DNA of 56,827 nucleotides from a bacterium (GTDB lineage Bacteria; Hydrothermota; Tepidihabitantia; Tepidihabitantales; Tepidihabitantaceae). The stretch covers positions 94,596-151,422 of the forward strand of contig DATJQV010000081.1 of NCBI GenBank assembly GCA_035505375.1, in the 5' to 3' direction. Of the stretch, positions 7,377 through 13,965 are shown piece by piece; position 1 is the first letter of the stretch, and each line of letters begins with the position of its first letter. The position numbers and the translations under genes were made by a program. The notes under the pieces are model-generated. The model had not been told where the DNA came from. It saw nothing but the letters and a program-made list of their open reading frames with translations, and made no database searches.

Positions 7377-8219
7377 CTAGCCGAAACCTCTACTCTCGAA
7401 GTACGCGCGCAGCCTTGTGTAGACGCCGGCCACCTTGCTGTTACCAGAACCGGCGAACTTCGCCTCTTGTTCGAGCATGCGCCTGTAGGCCTTCTCGCCT
7501 TCCTTGCGCACGTCGAGTTCGTCCTTCACGGTGGCCGTGAAAACGTCGCCTAGGTAGTCGACCACCCATTGGCCATCGACATCCTTCTTCAGAAGCTCTC
7601 CGCACTTATAAGCAGCAAAGCGATTGAGCCTGTCGAACTGGTTGCGGGGAGCTGGTGGACCAGCGCTGACTCGGGCCAGATCAGCCACGAGGCGGGGCCC
7701 GACCACAATCCGGGGGAAGGATGCCACATGGCTCTCGATATGATGTGCTTCCGCCAGAACCGGGCCGAATATCTCATGCTCGAACAACTCATCGGTTGCC
7801 ATTCCCAGTTCGATTCCACATCGAATGGGAATGTCTATCTGAAGCGACAGTAGCACAATCACTGCGCACGAAAGCAGGGCGGCGTGCGTCACAGCGACCG
7901 ACGGCAAATTGTCGGCGTCATACTCGTGGTAGACGACAACTGAGTCACCAAAGGTCTGCATTTCGTATGCCAAACTGAGGCCAGGAGCAGCCATCTCGAT
8001 GCCCTTGACCAGATTCGCAACTTGTGTCTTGAAGGCTTCCCTCATCTTGTACACTGGTCCAAGGGCACGGTCGACCTTCCCCCTGAACGACCGCATGTCC
8101 AGATCTGAGTCAGGGAGGTCCCTTATCTCGCAGAGCCTCTCTGACTCTCCCATGATGTCGAGTATCGCGACGACGAAGCAACGCAGACTGAAGTCGGGAG
8201 GAGGCTTCATTGAAACCAT
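7377..8219 (-). CDS. Degenerate class III nucleotidyl-cyclase-like protein
   Basis: The 280-residue soluble protein has the strand order and spacing of a class III cyclase domain. FVVAILDIMGES (15-26) places Asp21 where the first metal ligand sits. QTFGDSVVVYHEY (88-100) places Asp92 at the second. RCGIELGM followed by a GPVLAEAHHIES segment corresponds to the usual G-x-x-VNxAARLE region. In that last block the transition-state Asn and Arg are replaced (Leu and His by my alignment), so activity or nucleotide choice may differ. It lies downstream of a lipoprotein on the same strand. Start at ATG 8219 is uncertain; ATG 8210 is possible. The cyclase relationship is inference from motifs. Confidence 0.5.
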   Translation of the reverse strand: MVSMKPPPDFSLRCFVVAILDIMGESERLCEIRDLPDSDLDMRSFRGKVDRALGPVYKMREAFKTQVANLVKGIEMAAPGLSLAYEMQTFGDSVVVYHEYDADNLPSVAVTHAALLSCAVIVLLSLQIDIPIRCGIELGMATDELFEHEIFGPVLAEAHHIESHVASFPRIVVGPRLVADLARVSAGPPAPRNQFDRLNRFAAYKCGELLKKDVDGQWVVDYLGDVFTATVKDELDVRKEGEKAYRRMLEQEAKFAGSGNSKVAGVYTRLRAYFESRGFG

Positions 8220-8321
8220 GTATCTACGCCGTTCCTAAGCTCTAGGACCGACTCAGCAGTGCGCGTCAAGGCTGGTGTTCAAGCCCGGTCGCGCCATGAT
8301 TCTAGTCTCCTGCGTGCCGTG

Positions 8322-8921
8322 CTACTTGGCTATCACGCCCATCTGCCGTAGCACGCCCCCGAGACGTTCGCGCTGGGTTGCGGGCGTCTTCCTAACCCAG
8401 AATCCAGGACTGAGACAGCAGTTGACACCATTATCCTGCGGCACGACCAGATTGCCCGCGAAAACTATCTGACCATCCTTCCGTTTAACAATGTCCAACC
8501 ACGGCCCGGTTTTTGTAAACACCACGTAGTCGGCCTGCGTCTCCTGTATGAGAGCGATGGGGTCAACGCTGGTGATGACATTCCCACTCTGCTCGCCACC
8601 CGTGCCGCCGACGGCGAGATTGCCGCTGAGGGTGACGCCGACGCCCGTGCCGGATGACTGTCCAGAGTACTCCGTGCGCTGCTTGACCAGCGCCGGCCTT
8701 GCCAAGACGCGGACTCCAAGTGCTACGAGATCCTCTGTGATCGCATCTGCGGAAGCGGCGTCGTCTGGGGAGGTGCTCCCAGGAACGACGGTGAAGCTCG
8801 GACTGGGTGGCACGTCCGTCACTACGACGAATCTGACGGCTGTGCTGACACAGCCGGAGACCACGAGGAGCAGGCTCACTGTTAGGGCGGCACAAACGAG
8901 GCGGACGAATCTTGTGTGCAT
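8322..8921 (-). CDS. Lipoprotein, possibly CsgG/LpoB-like
   Basis: The start at ATG 8921 is chosen because GGAGGAAGG sits just upstream and a lipoprotein signal peptide follows at once: hydrophobic residues 7-20, lipobox VVSGC with Cys24. The 199-residue product then has a low-complexity Gly/Ser stretch (GTGVGVTLSGNLAVGGTGG). The segment IQETQADYVVFTKTG resembles the nucleotide-binding-like fold of CsgG/LpoB-type outer-membrane lipoproteins, but that is only a resemblance. It probably sits in the outer membrane facing the periplasm. The cyclase-like gene follows 102 bp downstream and may be cotranscribed. Confidence 0.65.
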   Translation of the reverse strand: MHTRFVRLVCAALTVSLLLVVSGCVSTAVRFVVVTDVPPSPSFTVVPGSTSPDDAASADAITEDLVALGVRVLARPALVKQRTEYSGQSSGTGVGVTLSGNLAVGGTGGEQSGNVITSVDPIALIQETQADYVVFTKTGPWLDIVKRKDGQIVFAGNLVVPQDNGVNCCLSPGFWVRKTPATQRERLGGVLRQMGVIAK

Positions 8922-8978
8922 TTCACCTTCCTCCTTTCTATCAGGCCGGTGCTGTGTCGAGTTCGTTTCCACGGCCAC

Positions 8979-9007
8979 AGGATATGCCCAACCGCTTCCT
9001 AAGTCAA
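8979..9007 (-). promoter_or_regulatory. Promoter for the lipoprotein gene
   Basis: On the minus strand TTGACT (9007-9002), a 17-bp spacer and TATCCT (8984-8979) precede a roughly 50-base leader with a good ribosome-binding site. The 383-bp gap 8922-9304 otherwise holds the tRNA fragment at 9068-9106 and a small iterated-word hairpin (ACCACAGAGAACCCAGAG and its partial complement, about 9135-9215). Confidence 0.6.
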
Positions 9008-9067
9008 GGCGCGTGGGTACTCTCGATTCCAGGGCGTGACCACGTAGGACTCCGTCACCCCGCTGAA

Positions 9068-9106
9068 TGGTGGACCTGGCAGACACGCTTGGTTGAGGGC
9101 CATGTG
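9068..9106 (+). pseudogene. tRNA-Leu(GAG) fragment
   Basis: These 39 bases match positions 11641-11679 of the intact tRNA-Leu(GAG) at 36 of 39 sites. They cover the D-arm, the whole anticodon arm including TTGAGGG, and the start of the variable arm. Acceptor and T-arms are missing, so it cannot be a functional tRNA. With the intact gene it brackets the toxin-antitoxin region 9305-11487. Confidence 0.8.
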
Positions 9107-9304
9107 GTGACTGAACCCAAGAACCGAAATGGAACCAACCACAGAGAACCCAGAGTGGCGAAGTCAGGTTTCCGGGCCGTACTCTCAGTTGCCTCTGCGC
9201 GCTCTGCGGTTCAATGCCGGATTCGAGGCCGGAGAACGCATCTAACTACGTCCGCCATATCGATATGCTAATCGTATGACGATAACCATGTCGATGAGGT
9301 GACC

Positions 9305-9760
9305 ATGGAAACAGTGACAACATCTCCGAAGTACCAGGTTGTTATCCTCAAGCGGCTGCGCCGGCAGTTAGGGCTGTGCCCGGGGCAGAAGGTGCAGGCA
9401 ATCGCGTACGAGAACCGGATAGAGCTTGTGCCGGTACGCCCCGTCCGAGAGATACGAGGATTCCAGAGGAAAAGCGGGACAGTTCTTCCCAATTTCTATC
9501 CCGGGGCATCGGGCCACGCTCCGATTCTGCCCGCCCATTTGACGGTATGGCCGCGCGACCTCCGCGAGCTTCTGGAAATCTCGGCTGCGCCAATCCGTCG
9601 CCGGCCTGCCTCTGCCGCTTTTTACTCTGAAACACTGTCCTCCGCATCCCCTGGCTTACTTCTCACGCATGGTAAGAGCAGTCTGACCGGTTCATTTCGG
9701 AGTGAACATGGTCAGATTGTGCGACTGTTTCGAGTAGATTCCTCGGGCGACAATCCCTGA
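9305..9760 (+). pseudogene. AbrB/MazE-type antitoxin, C-terminus replaced by a repeat
   Basis: The SpoVT-AbrB swapped-hairpin domain is clear: TTSPKYQVVI, RRQLGLCPGQKVQAI, then NRIELVPVRP, about residues 4-50. Relatives end shortly after a RGF motif with a short acidic tail. Here the reading frame runs from RGFQRK straight into repeat copy 1 at 9471 and stays open to 9760, giving about 95 residues with no family resemblance. No PIN or MazF toxin follows. ATG 9305 is preferred over GTG 9299 because GAGGTG lies 4 bases before it. DNA binding may survive, but the gene is an orphan and likely decaying. Confidence 0.7.
9471..9689. repeat. ~218-bp direct repeat, copy 1
   Basis: About 219 bp that recur at 10645-10862 with only scattered differences. 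The boundaries are AAAGYGGGACA on the left and GAGCAGTCTGACCG on the right. No terminal inverted repeats and no open frame with family resemblance are seen. This copy starts inside the AbrB gene. Confidence 0.85.
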
Positions 9761-9779
9761 ATCGACATAGAAACTTACC

Positions 9780-9925
9780 GCAAAGGCACAAAGACATAAA
9801 GCGGAAGGGATGAAACCGGAAAGGCTGAATCAGGAAAGATCGGCGTTCGGGCATTCATCCTTCATCCCTCCGCCTTCATCCTCTTCGTCCTATGCTTGGC
9901 GTTCTTGGCGTCTTGGCGGTTCAAC
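9780..9925. repeat. Iterated-word hairpin (GGATGAA / TTCATCC family)
   Basis: Purine-rich words (GCGGAAGGGATGAAACCGG) on the left are complemented by CATTCATCCTTCATCCC on the right. The element continues into CTTGGCGTTCTTGGCGTC repeats. The 515-bp stretch 9471-9985 thus holds repeat copy 1, this hairpin and the promoter at 9952; no gene is supported between 9761 and 9985. Confidence 0.65.
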
Positions 9926-9951
9926 ATCGGGTTCGGGGGAGTTCGCGTGGT

Positions 9952-9979
9952 TTGACGGGTCTGGCATATTGACTATACT
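9952..9979 (+). promoter_or_regulatory. Promoter of the DUF433/DUF5615 pair, probably leaderless
   Basis: TTGACG, a 16-bp spacer and TATACT. The ATG at 9986 begins seven bases after the end of the -10 box, where transcription is expected to start, and no ribosome-binding site is present. The mRNA is predicted to be leaderless. Confidence 0.75.
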
Positions 9980-9985
9980 GAACTG

Positions 9986-10228
9986 ATGAAAGTCAAGACT
10001 GTTGGCCGTTTTGTCGTGACTGACCCGGAGGTCTGCCACGGCAAGCCGGTCTTCCGCGGCACGAGGATACTGGTCGCCGATGTTCTGGAGCAGGTTGCCA
10101 GCGGAATGGCGTGGGAAGCGATAGTCGAGGAGTGGCGCGGCTCCGTGACACCGGAAGCGATAGCCGAGGCAGTTCGCCTCGCCCGCGAAGCTCTTGTGAC
10201 ACACGCTCCCGAACTCGCTCCGGCGTGA
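9986..10228 (+). CDS. DUF433 antitoxin
   Basis: This 80-residue protein of the DUF433 family is the small helix-turn-helix-like component that precedes PIN-like toxins. The motif CHGKPVFRGTRILV (17-30) is characteristic. It continues with a DVLEQVASG segment and a C-terminal helix ending in THAPELAPA. As an antitoxin it would bind its own promoter and neutralise the DUF5615 protein encoded next. The two genes overlap as GTGA (10225-10228). It appears to be read from a leaderless transcript. Confidence 0.85.
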   Translation: MKVKTVGRFVVTDPEVCHGKPVFRGTRILVADVLEQVASGMAWEAIVEEWRGSVTPEAIAEAVRLAREALVTHAPELAPA

Positions 10229-10614
10229 ACGTCCTAGACGAGAACATACCAGAGAACCAGCGCCAACTCCTGCGGAGCTGGCGCATTCCTGTTCGTCAAA
10301 TCGGACATGAGGTCGGACGCTCGGGTGCCAAGGATGTTGCCATCATCCCACTACTGCACCGGCTTGGCTCCGTGACATTCTTCACCCGTGACCTCGGGTT
10401 CTATGACCGGCGGCTGTGCCACGCCGGGTATTGCATCGTAGTGCTGGCCGTCGGACAATACGAAGCAGCTAGTCTTGTTCGCCGGGTCTTGCGACACCCC
10501 GAGCTTGCGACGTCGGCCCGTCGTCTGGGCAAAGTCATACGGGCGAGTCAGAGCGGTCTGCGGTTTTGGGTATTGCACGTAGATGAGGAAGCGTCAATAG
10601 GCTGGCATGCGTAA
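10225..10614 (+). CDS. DUF5615 PIN-like toxin
   Basis: From GTG 10225, which overlaps the antitoxin stop, the product has 129 residues. It starts MNVLDENIPE, giving the acidic Asp/Glu pair at the first strand seen in PIN-like nucleases. It continues with TFFTRDLGFYDRRL, the second acidic strand. DUF5615 proteins are predicted metal-dependent RNases of the PIN/Mut7-C superfamily paired with DUF433. A longer reading of the same frame from 10111 would run through the antitoxin gene and is rejected. Repeat copy 2 begins 30 bp after the stop. Confidence 0.75.
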   Translation: MNVLDENIPENQRQLLRSWRIPVRQIGHEVGRSGAKDVAIIPLLHRLGSVTFFTRDLGFYDRRLCHAGYCIVVLAVGQYEAASLVRRVLRHPELATSARRLGKVIRASQSGLRFWVLHVDEEASIGWHA

Positions 10615-10644
10615 CTCATTCCCGATCCCGTCGTGTCCCGGGGT

Positions 10645-10862
10645 AAAGTGGGACACTTCTTCCCAATTTCTAGCCCGGGGCATCGGGCCATGCTCCGATT
10701 CTGCCCGCCCGTTTGACGCTATGGCCGCGCGAACTCCGCGAGCTTATGGGAATATCGGCTGCGCCAATCCGTCGCCGGCCTGCCCCTGCCGCTTTTGACT
10801 CTGAAACACTGTCCTCCACATCCCACGCCTTCTGCTTACGCATGGTAAGAGCAGTCTGACCG
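10645..10862. repeat. ~218-bp direct repeat, copy 2
   Basis: Near-identical partner of 9471-9689. Here it lies between the DUF5615 toxin and the promoter of the RHH/MazF pair. In both places it follows a toxin-antitoxin gene directly. The region 10615-10912 holds only this repeat and the promoter at 10878. Confidence 0.85.
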
Positions 10863-10877
10863 ATCCAATACGAGCTG

Positions 10878-10906
10878 TTGACCGGATTTGAGCCATTGGT
10901 TATACT
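10878..10906 (+). promoter_or_regulatory. Promoter of the RHH/MazF pair, probably leaderless
   Basis: TTGACC, a 17-bp spacer and TATACT. ATG 10913 begins seven bases after the -10 box with no ribosome-binding site. This is the same architecture as the promoter at 9952-9979. Confidence 0.75.
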
Positions 10907-10912
10907 CTGAGT

Positions 10913-11149
10913 ATGAAGACAGCGGTTTCGGTTCCGGATGATATCTTCAAGGACGTCGAACGGCTCGCTCGCCGTGCGCGCAAGTCTCGGAGCCAGGTGT
11001 ACAGCGCCGCGCTCAAGGAATACGTCGCCCGCCACGCGCCCGACGAGATAACCGAGGCGATGAACCGCGTGTGCGAGCGAATCAAAGACGAGAAGGATGC
11101 TTTCGTTGCTGCGGCAAGCAGCCGAGTCTTGGAGCACGCCGAGTGGTGA
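10913..11149 (+). CDS. Ribbon-helix-helix antitoxin (MazE/CopG-like)
   Basis: The 78-residue protein starts KTAVSVPDDIFKDVERLAR, the strand and first helix of a ribbon-helix-helix DNA-binding domain. SRSQVYSAALKEYVARH (about 26-42) is the second helix. The C-terminal helical tail would wrap the toxin. The stop overlaps the MazF start as GTGA. It is expected to repress its own promoter, whose -10 box abuts the gene. Confidence 0.85.
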   Translation: MKTAVSVPDDIFKDVERLARRARKSRSQVYSAALKEYVARHAPDEITEAMNRVCERIKDEKDAFVAAASSRVLEHAEW

Positions 11150-11487
11150 TTTCGCGCGGGGAAGTCTGGTGGGCCAGTCTTCCACCGCCGACGGGGTCGG
11201 GCCCGGGCTTTCGACGACCGGTCGTCGTCGTGCAGGGCGAGGCCCTGAACCGGAGTCACCTTGCCACAGTCGTCTGTGTTCCGCTGACAAGCAATTTGTT
11301 CTGGGCAGATGCTCCCGGAAACGTGCTGCTTTCTGGTGCAAACACGGGCTTGCCCAAAGACTCGGTGGCGAACGTCTCTCAGATTGTGACCCTTGATAAG
11401 ACGTTGCTCACCGAACGCGTGGGAAGACTGTCGGCGAGCAAGCTGGAGCTTGTGCTGACCGGCATTGACATAGTGCTGGGCCGATAG
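11146..11487 (+). CDS. MazF/PemK-family mRNA interferase toxin
   Basis: The 113-residue product from GTG 11146 begins ISRGEVWWASLPPP, the first beta-strand and loop of MazF. It continues with GFRRPVVVVQ, VCVPLTSN and SQIVTLDKTLL, the conserved core strands that carry the catalytic Arg and Thr. It is a predicted sequence-specific endoribonuclease neutralised by the preceding RHH protein. Starts upstream at 11071 would read through the antitoxin in another frame. It appears intact. Confidence 0.88.
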   Translation: MISRGEVWWASLPPPTGSGPGFRRPVVVVQGEALNRSHLATVVCVPLTSNLFWADAPGNVLLSGANTGLPKDSVANVSQIVTLDKTLLTERVGRLSASKLELVLTGIDIVLGR

Positions 11488-11542
11488 CCTAAACCGCGCA
11501 CGGGAGCGCCGGACCACCCGGTCTCTCTCTTCCGACCTCTGT

Positions 11543-11570
11543 TTGACTCTCTGGCACTCTCTTCTATAAT
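11543..11570 (+). promoter_or_regulatory. Promoter of tRNA-Leu
   Basis: TTGACT, a 16-bp spacer and TATAAT (full consensus -10). Expected start is near 11577, leaving about 57 bases of leader, including CCGCTGACAGCTGACAGC repeats, before the tRNA. Confidence 0.75.
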
Positions 11571-11633
11571 GACCGCGTATCGGCTAGCCGCTGACAGCTG
11601 ACAGCTAACGGCCGGCGACGGATAGCGGACAGA

Positions 11634-11715
11634 GCCGGGGTGGTGGAATTGGCAGACACGCATGGTTGAGGGCCATGTGCTTAACGGCATGCAGGTTCAA
11701 ATCCTGTCCCCGGCA
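11634..11715 (+). tRNA. tRNA-Leu (anticodon GAG)
   Basis: The acceptor stem GCCGGGG/CCCCGGC pairs over 7 bp with discriminator A at 11715. The anticodon stem CATGG/CCATG encloses TTGAGGG, with GAG at 11668-11670. A long variable arm (TGC/GCA), as expected for a class II tRNA, is followed by T-arm CAGG/CCTG enclosing TTCAAAT. CCA is not encoded. The gene borders the toxin-antitoxin island, and a 39-base fragment of it lies at 9068. Confidence 0.95.
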
Positions 11716-11771
11716 TAGACCATTTTAGATTGCAGATTCTAGACTGTAGATTGGGGCCGGAGCAACTTCAA

Positions 11772-11802
11772 AACCACGGATGAACACGGATGGACACTGA
11801 TA
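11772..11802 (+). repeat. Left arm of 31-bp inverted repeat around the GxxExxY gene
   Basis: The arm begins AACCACGGATGAACACGGAT and pairs with the reverse complement of 12187-12217 at 27 of 31 positions. ATG 11790 of the gene lies inside the arm. Confidence 0.75.
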
Positions 11803-12170
11803 AGAAAGTGCTCCACGAGGACCTAACCCAGGACATCATCGGAGCCGCATTCGATGTCCACAATGCGTTGGTCTGCGGGCTACTCGAGAAGGTCTACGAG
11901 AACGCGCTCGCGTGGGAGCTGACGTTGCGTAAACACGCAGTCAGTGCTCAGAAGGAATTCACAGTCACCTACAAGGACAAGGAAGTCGGAGTCTACTACG
12001 CCGACCTTGTGGTCGACGATAGCGTTGTCGTAGAAGTGAAGTCTGTCTCTGCCCTGGAAGATGTGCATCGGGCCCAACTACTCAACTATCTTAGGATCTC
12101 TGGCATCAGAGTCGGTCTACTACTGAACTTCGCTCGGCCCAAACTCAAGTTCGAAAGGCTCGTCGTTTGA
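11790..12170 (+). CDS. GxxExxY protein
   Basis: The 126-residue protein belongs to the GxxExxY family, whose name motif is present as GLLEKVY (30-36 region), preceded by IIGAAFDVHNAL. The second half, YYADLVVDDSVVVEVKSV followed by AQLLNYLRISG, has the D...ExK arrangement of PD-(D/E)XK-like nucleases, though no activity is established. It is embedded between 31-bp inverted arms, with the start codon inside the left arm and the right arm ending 5 bases before deoB. No separate promoter or good ribosome-binding site is seen. The family is known for multi-copy occurrence in some genomes. Confidence 0.85.
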   Translation: MDTDKKVLHEDLTQDIIGAAFDVHNALVCGLLEKVYENALAWELTLRKHAVSAQKEFTVTYKDKEVGVYYADLVVDDSVVVEVKSVSALEDVHRAQLLNYLRISGIRVGLLLNFARPKLKFERLVV

Positions 12171-12186
12171 CCCTCCGAGCCCGTTC

Positions 12187-12217
12187 TATCTGTGTTCATC
12201 TGTGTTTATCCGTGGTT
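12187..12217 (+). repeat. Right arm of 31-bp inverted repeat
   Basis: It ends with TTTATCCGTGGTT and is the inverted partner of 11772-11802. It occupies the place where the deoB ribosome-binding site would be expected. Confidence 0.75.
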
Positions 12218-12222
12218 AACTA

Positions 12223-13395
12223 GTGTCTCGGGTCATTATCCTCCTGCTGGACGGTGTCGGGTGCGGCGAACTCCCAGACGCGGCTGACTATGGCGACCAA
12301 GGGTCGAACACTCTTGCCAATCTCGCCAAGGCCGTGGGCGGGCTCAGCCTCCCCAATCTCGCCCGGCTCGGCCTTGGTAGCATCATCCCGATTCAGGGCG
12401 TTCCGCCGCAGGACAAGCCTCAGGCGTGCTTCGGAAAGATGGCCGAGCAGTCAGTGGGAAAGGACTCGACCACCGGGCATTGGGAAATCGCCGGCCTCGT
12501 AACAAGCACCCCGTTCCCACTATTCCCGAACGGGTTCCCGCCTGAGTTCATCCGCAGCCTCGAAGAGGCAATCGGCTTGAAGACCATCGGCAACAAGGCT
12601 GCATCGGGTACGGAAATTATCAAGGAACTGGGCGAGGAACATCTACGGACCGGCTGCCCGATTGTCTATACGTCGGCCGACAGCGTCCTCCAGATAGCCT
12701 GCCACGAGGACGTCATTCCGCCCGATGAGCTGTACCTTATCTGCAAGAAGGCCCGCGGCTTGTGCGCCGGGCCATTCTGCGTCGGCCGCGTGATTGCCCG
12801 GCCGTTCACCGGCAAGCCGGGCTCGTTCACGCGGACCGCCCACCGCAAGGACTTCTCCTGCTCGCCGCCGCAGCCGACCTTGCTCGACAACGTGAAGGAA
12901 GACGGCCAGCCGGTTGTCGGAATTGGTAAGGTGGATGACCTGTTCGCCGGTCGGGGATTCACCGAAACCCATCACTCGGTCGTCAACGCCGATTGCCTGC
13001 GATTGACCGCCGAGGCGATGCAGAAGACGAAGGCCGGACTTGTCTTCACGAACCTGGTCCAGTTCGACATGGACTGGGGACACCGCAACAACTCAGTCGC
13101 CTTCGCAGCAGGGCTGAAGGAGTTCGACGACTTCCTGCCCAACATCCTGAACGGCCTCAAACGCTACGACCTGCTCTTCATCACCGCGGACCACGGCAAC
13201 GACCCGACCACGTCTTCGACCGACCACTCCCGCGAATACGTGCCTCTGTTGGCTTTCGGACCGGGCTTCAGGCAAGGAGTCGACCTCGGCACGCGGCCGA
13301 CCTTCGCCGACCTCGGCCAAACCGCAGCCGAGTTCCTGAAGGCGAAGCCGACGGCACACGGCACGAGCTGTCTGAAGGAGATACGCCATGACTAA
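12223..13395 (+). CDS. deoB: Phosphopentomutase
   Basis: The enzyme interconverts (deoxy)ribose 1-phosphate and 5-phosphate in nucleoside salvage and belongs to the alkaline-phosphatase superfamily. The 390-residue product has LLLDGVGCGELPDA with metal-binding Asp10, the phosphorylated threonine region DSTTGHWE (81-88), and ITADHGNDPT near the C-terminus. The GTG start at 12223 follows the inverted-repeat arm with no visible ribosome-binding site. It overlaps cdd by 8 bp, forming a nucleoside-catabolism pair. Confidence 0.95.
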   Translation: MSRVIILLLDGVGCGELPDAADYGDQGSNTLANLAKAVGGLSLPNLARLGLGSIIPIQGVPPQDKPQACFGKMAEQSVGKDSTTGHWEIAGLVTSTPFPLFPNGFPPEFIRSLEEAIGLKTIGNKAASGTEIIKELGEEHLRTGCPIVYTSADSVLQIACHEDVIPPDELYLICKKARGLCAGPFCVGRVIARPFTGKPGSFTRTAHRKDFSCSPPQPTLLDNVKEDGQPVVGIGKVDDLFAGRGFTETHHSVVNADCLRLTAEAMQKTKAGLVFTNLVQFDMDWGHRNNSVAFAAGLKEFDDFLPNILNGLKRYDLLFITADHGNDPTTSSTDHSREYVPLLAFGPGFRQGVDLGTRPTFADLGQTAAEFLKAKPTAHGTSCLKEIRHD

Positions 13396-13810
13396 GAGCA
13401 CCCAAGCCCGCCTACTGCGCGCGGCCCGTGCCGCAGCGAAGAACGCCTACGCACCGTTCTCGAAGCTCAAGATCGGCGCTGCCGTGCTGACAGCGAATGG
13501 CCGCATCTTCTCCGGCTGCAACATCGAGAACAGCTCCTACGGCCTCACCATCTGCGCGGAACGGGTAGCCCTCTTCAAGGCCGTGTCCGCCGGTCAGCGC
13601 GATATCCGGGCCGTTGCAGTCTTTGCCCCCTCTCCCCAATCTAAGATCGTCAATCGCAAATCTAGAATGCCCTTGTTGACGCCTCCTTGCGGCGCCTGCC
13701 TGCAGGTTATCAATGAGTTCTCAGAGAATCCGGAAATCGTCTTGTCGAACGGGCGCTCAACCAAGACGTATCAATTGAGGGAACTTCTGCCGGTCGTCTT
13801 CAGGCTCTGA
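13388..13810 (+). CDS. cdd: Cytidine deaminase with an in-frame repeat insertion
   Basis: It hydrolyses (deoxy)cytidine to (deoxy)uridine. Zinc ligands are C56 in CAE (catalytic Glu58) and the pair PCGAC (C101, C104). NIENSSYG (45-52) binds the substrate. Between the VAVFAP strand and TPPCGAC the usual short loop is replaced by about 13 residues (82-94), encoded by iterated-word DNA (13629-13669) of the type that fills intergenic gaps. The insertion keeps the frame and lies on a surface loop, so the enzyme is probably active. The ATG start overlaps deoB. Confidence 0.93.
   Translation: MTKSTQARLLRAARAAAKNAYAPFSKLKIGAAVLTANGRIFSGCNIENSSYGLTICAERVALFKAVSAGQRDIRAVAVFAPSPQSKIVNRKSRMPLLTPPCGACLQVINEFSENPEIVLSNGRSTKTYQLRELLPVVFRL
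13629..13669. repeat. Iterated-word insertion inside cdd
   Basis: CCCAATCTAAGATCGTCAAT and CGCAAATCTAGAATG resemble the words at 11727 and 26126. The segment encodes the extra loop of the cytidine deaminase. Confidence 0.6.
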
Positions 13811-13828
13811 CAGACGTCAACAGTGGCA

Positions 13829-13963
13829 GGGCACATGATGACCAATGACCAAGCGCCAATCCCCAATCAAGTGCCAATGCATGAATGCTCCAATGCCGGC
13901 ATGCCGCTTGGTCATTTCCTCGTTGATTGGTCATTGGGACTTGGTAATTGGGGCTTCCCTAGC
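13829..13963. repeat. Iterated-word hairpin (CCAATGACCAA family) between convergent genes
   Basis: The left half repeats GACCAATGACCAAGCGCCAA and the right half its complement (CTTGGTCATTTC, TTGATTGGTCATTGG), with a centre at CCGGCATGCCG. It separates cdd (+) and serS (-) and could act as a bidirectional terminator. Confidence 0.75.
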
Positions 13964-13965
13964 CA

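Noticed and set aside
8220-8300. Promoter for the cyclase-like gene (TTGACG with a poor TCCTAG box)
   Set aside because: The -10 match is too weak; the gene may be read from the lipoprotein promoter instead.
10607-10798. Small frame MRNSFPIPSCPG... inside repeat copy 2
   Set aside because: No counterpart start in copy 1 and no recognisable protein; considered repeat DNA.
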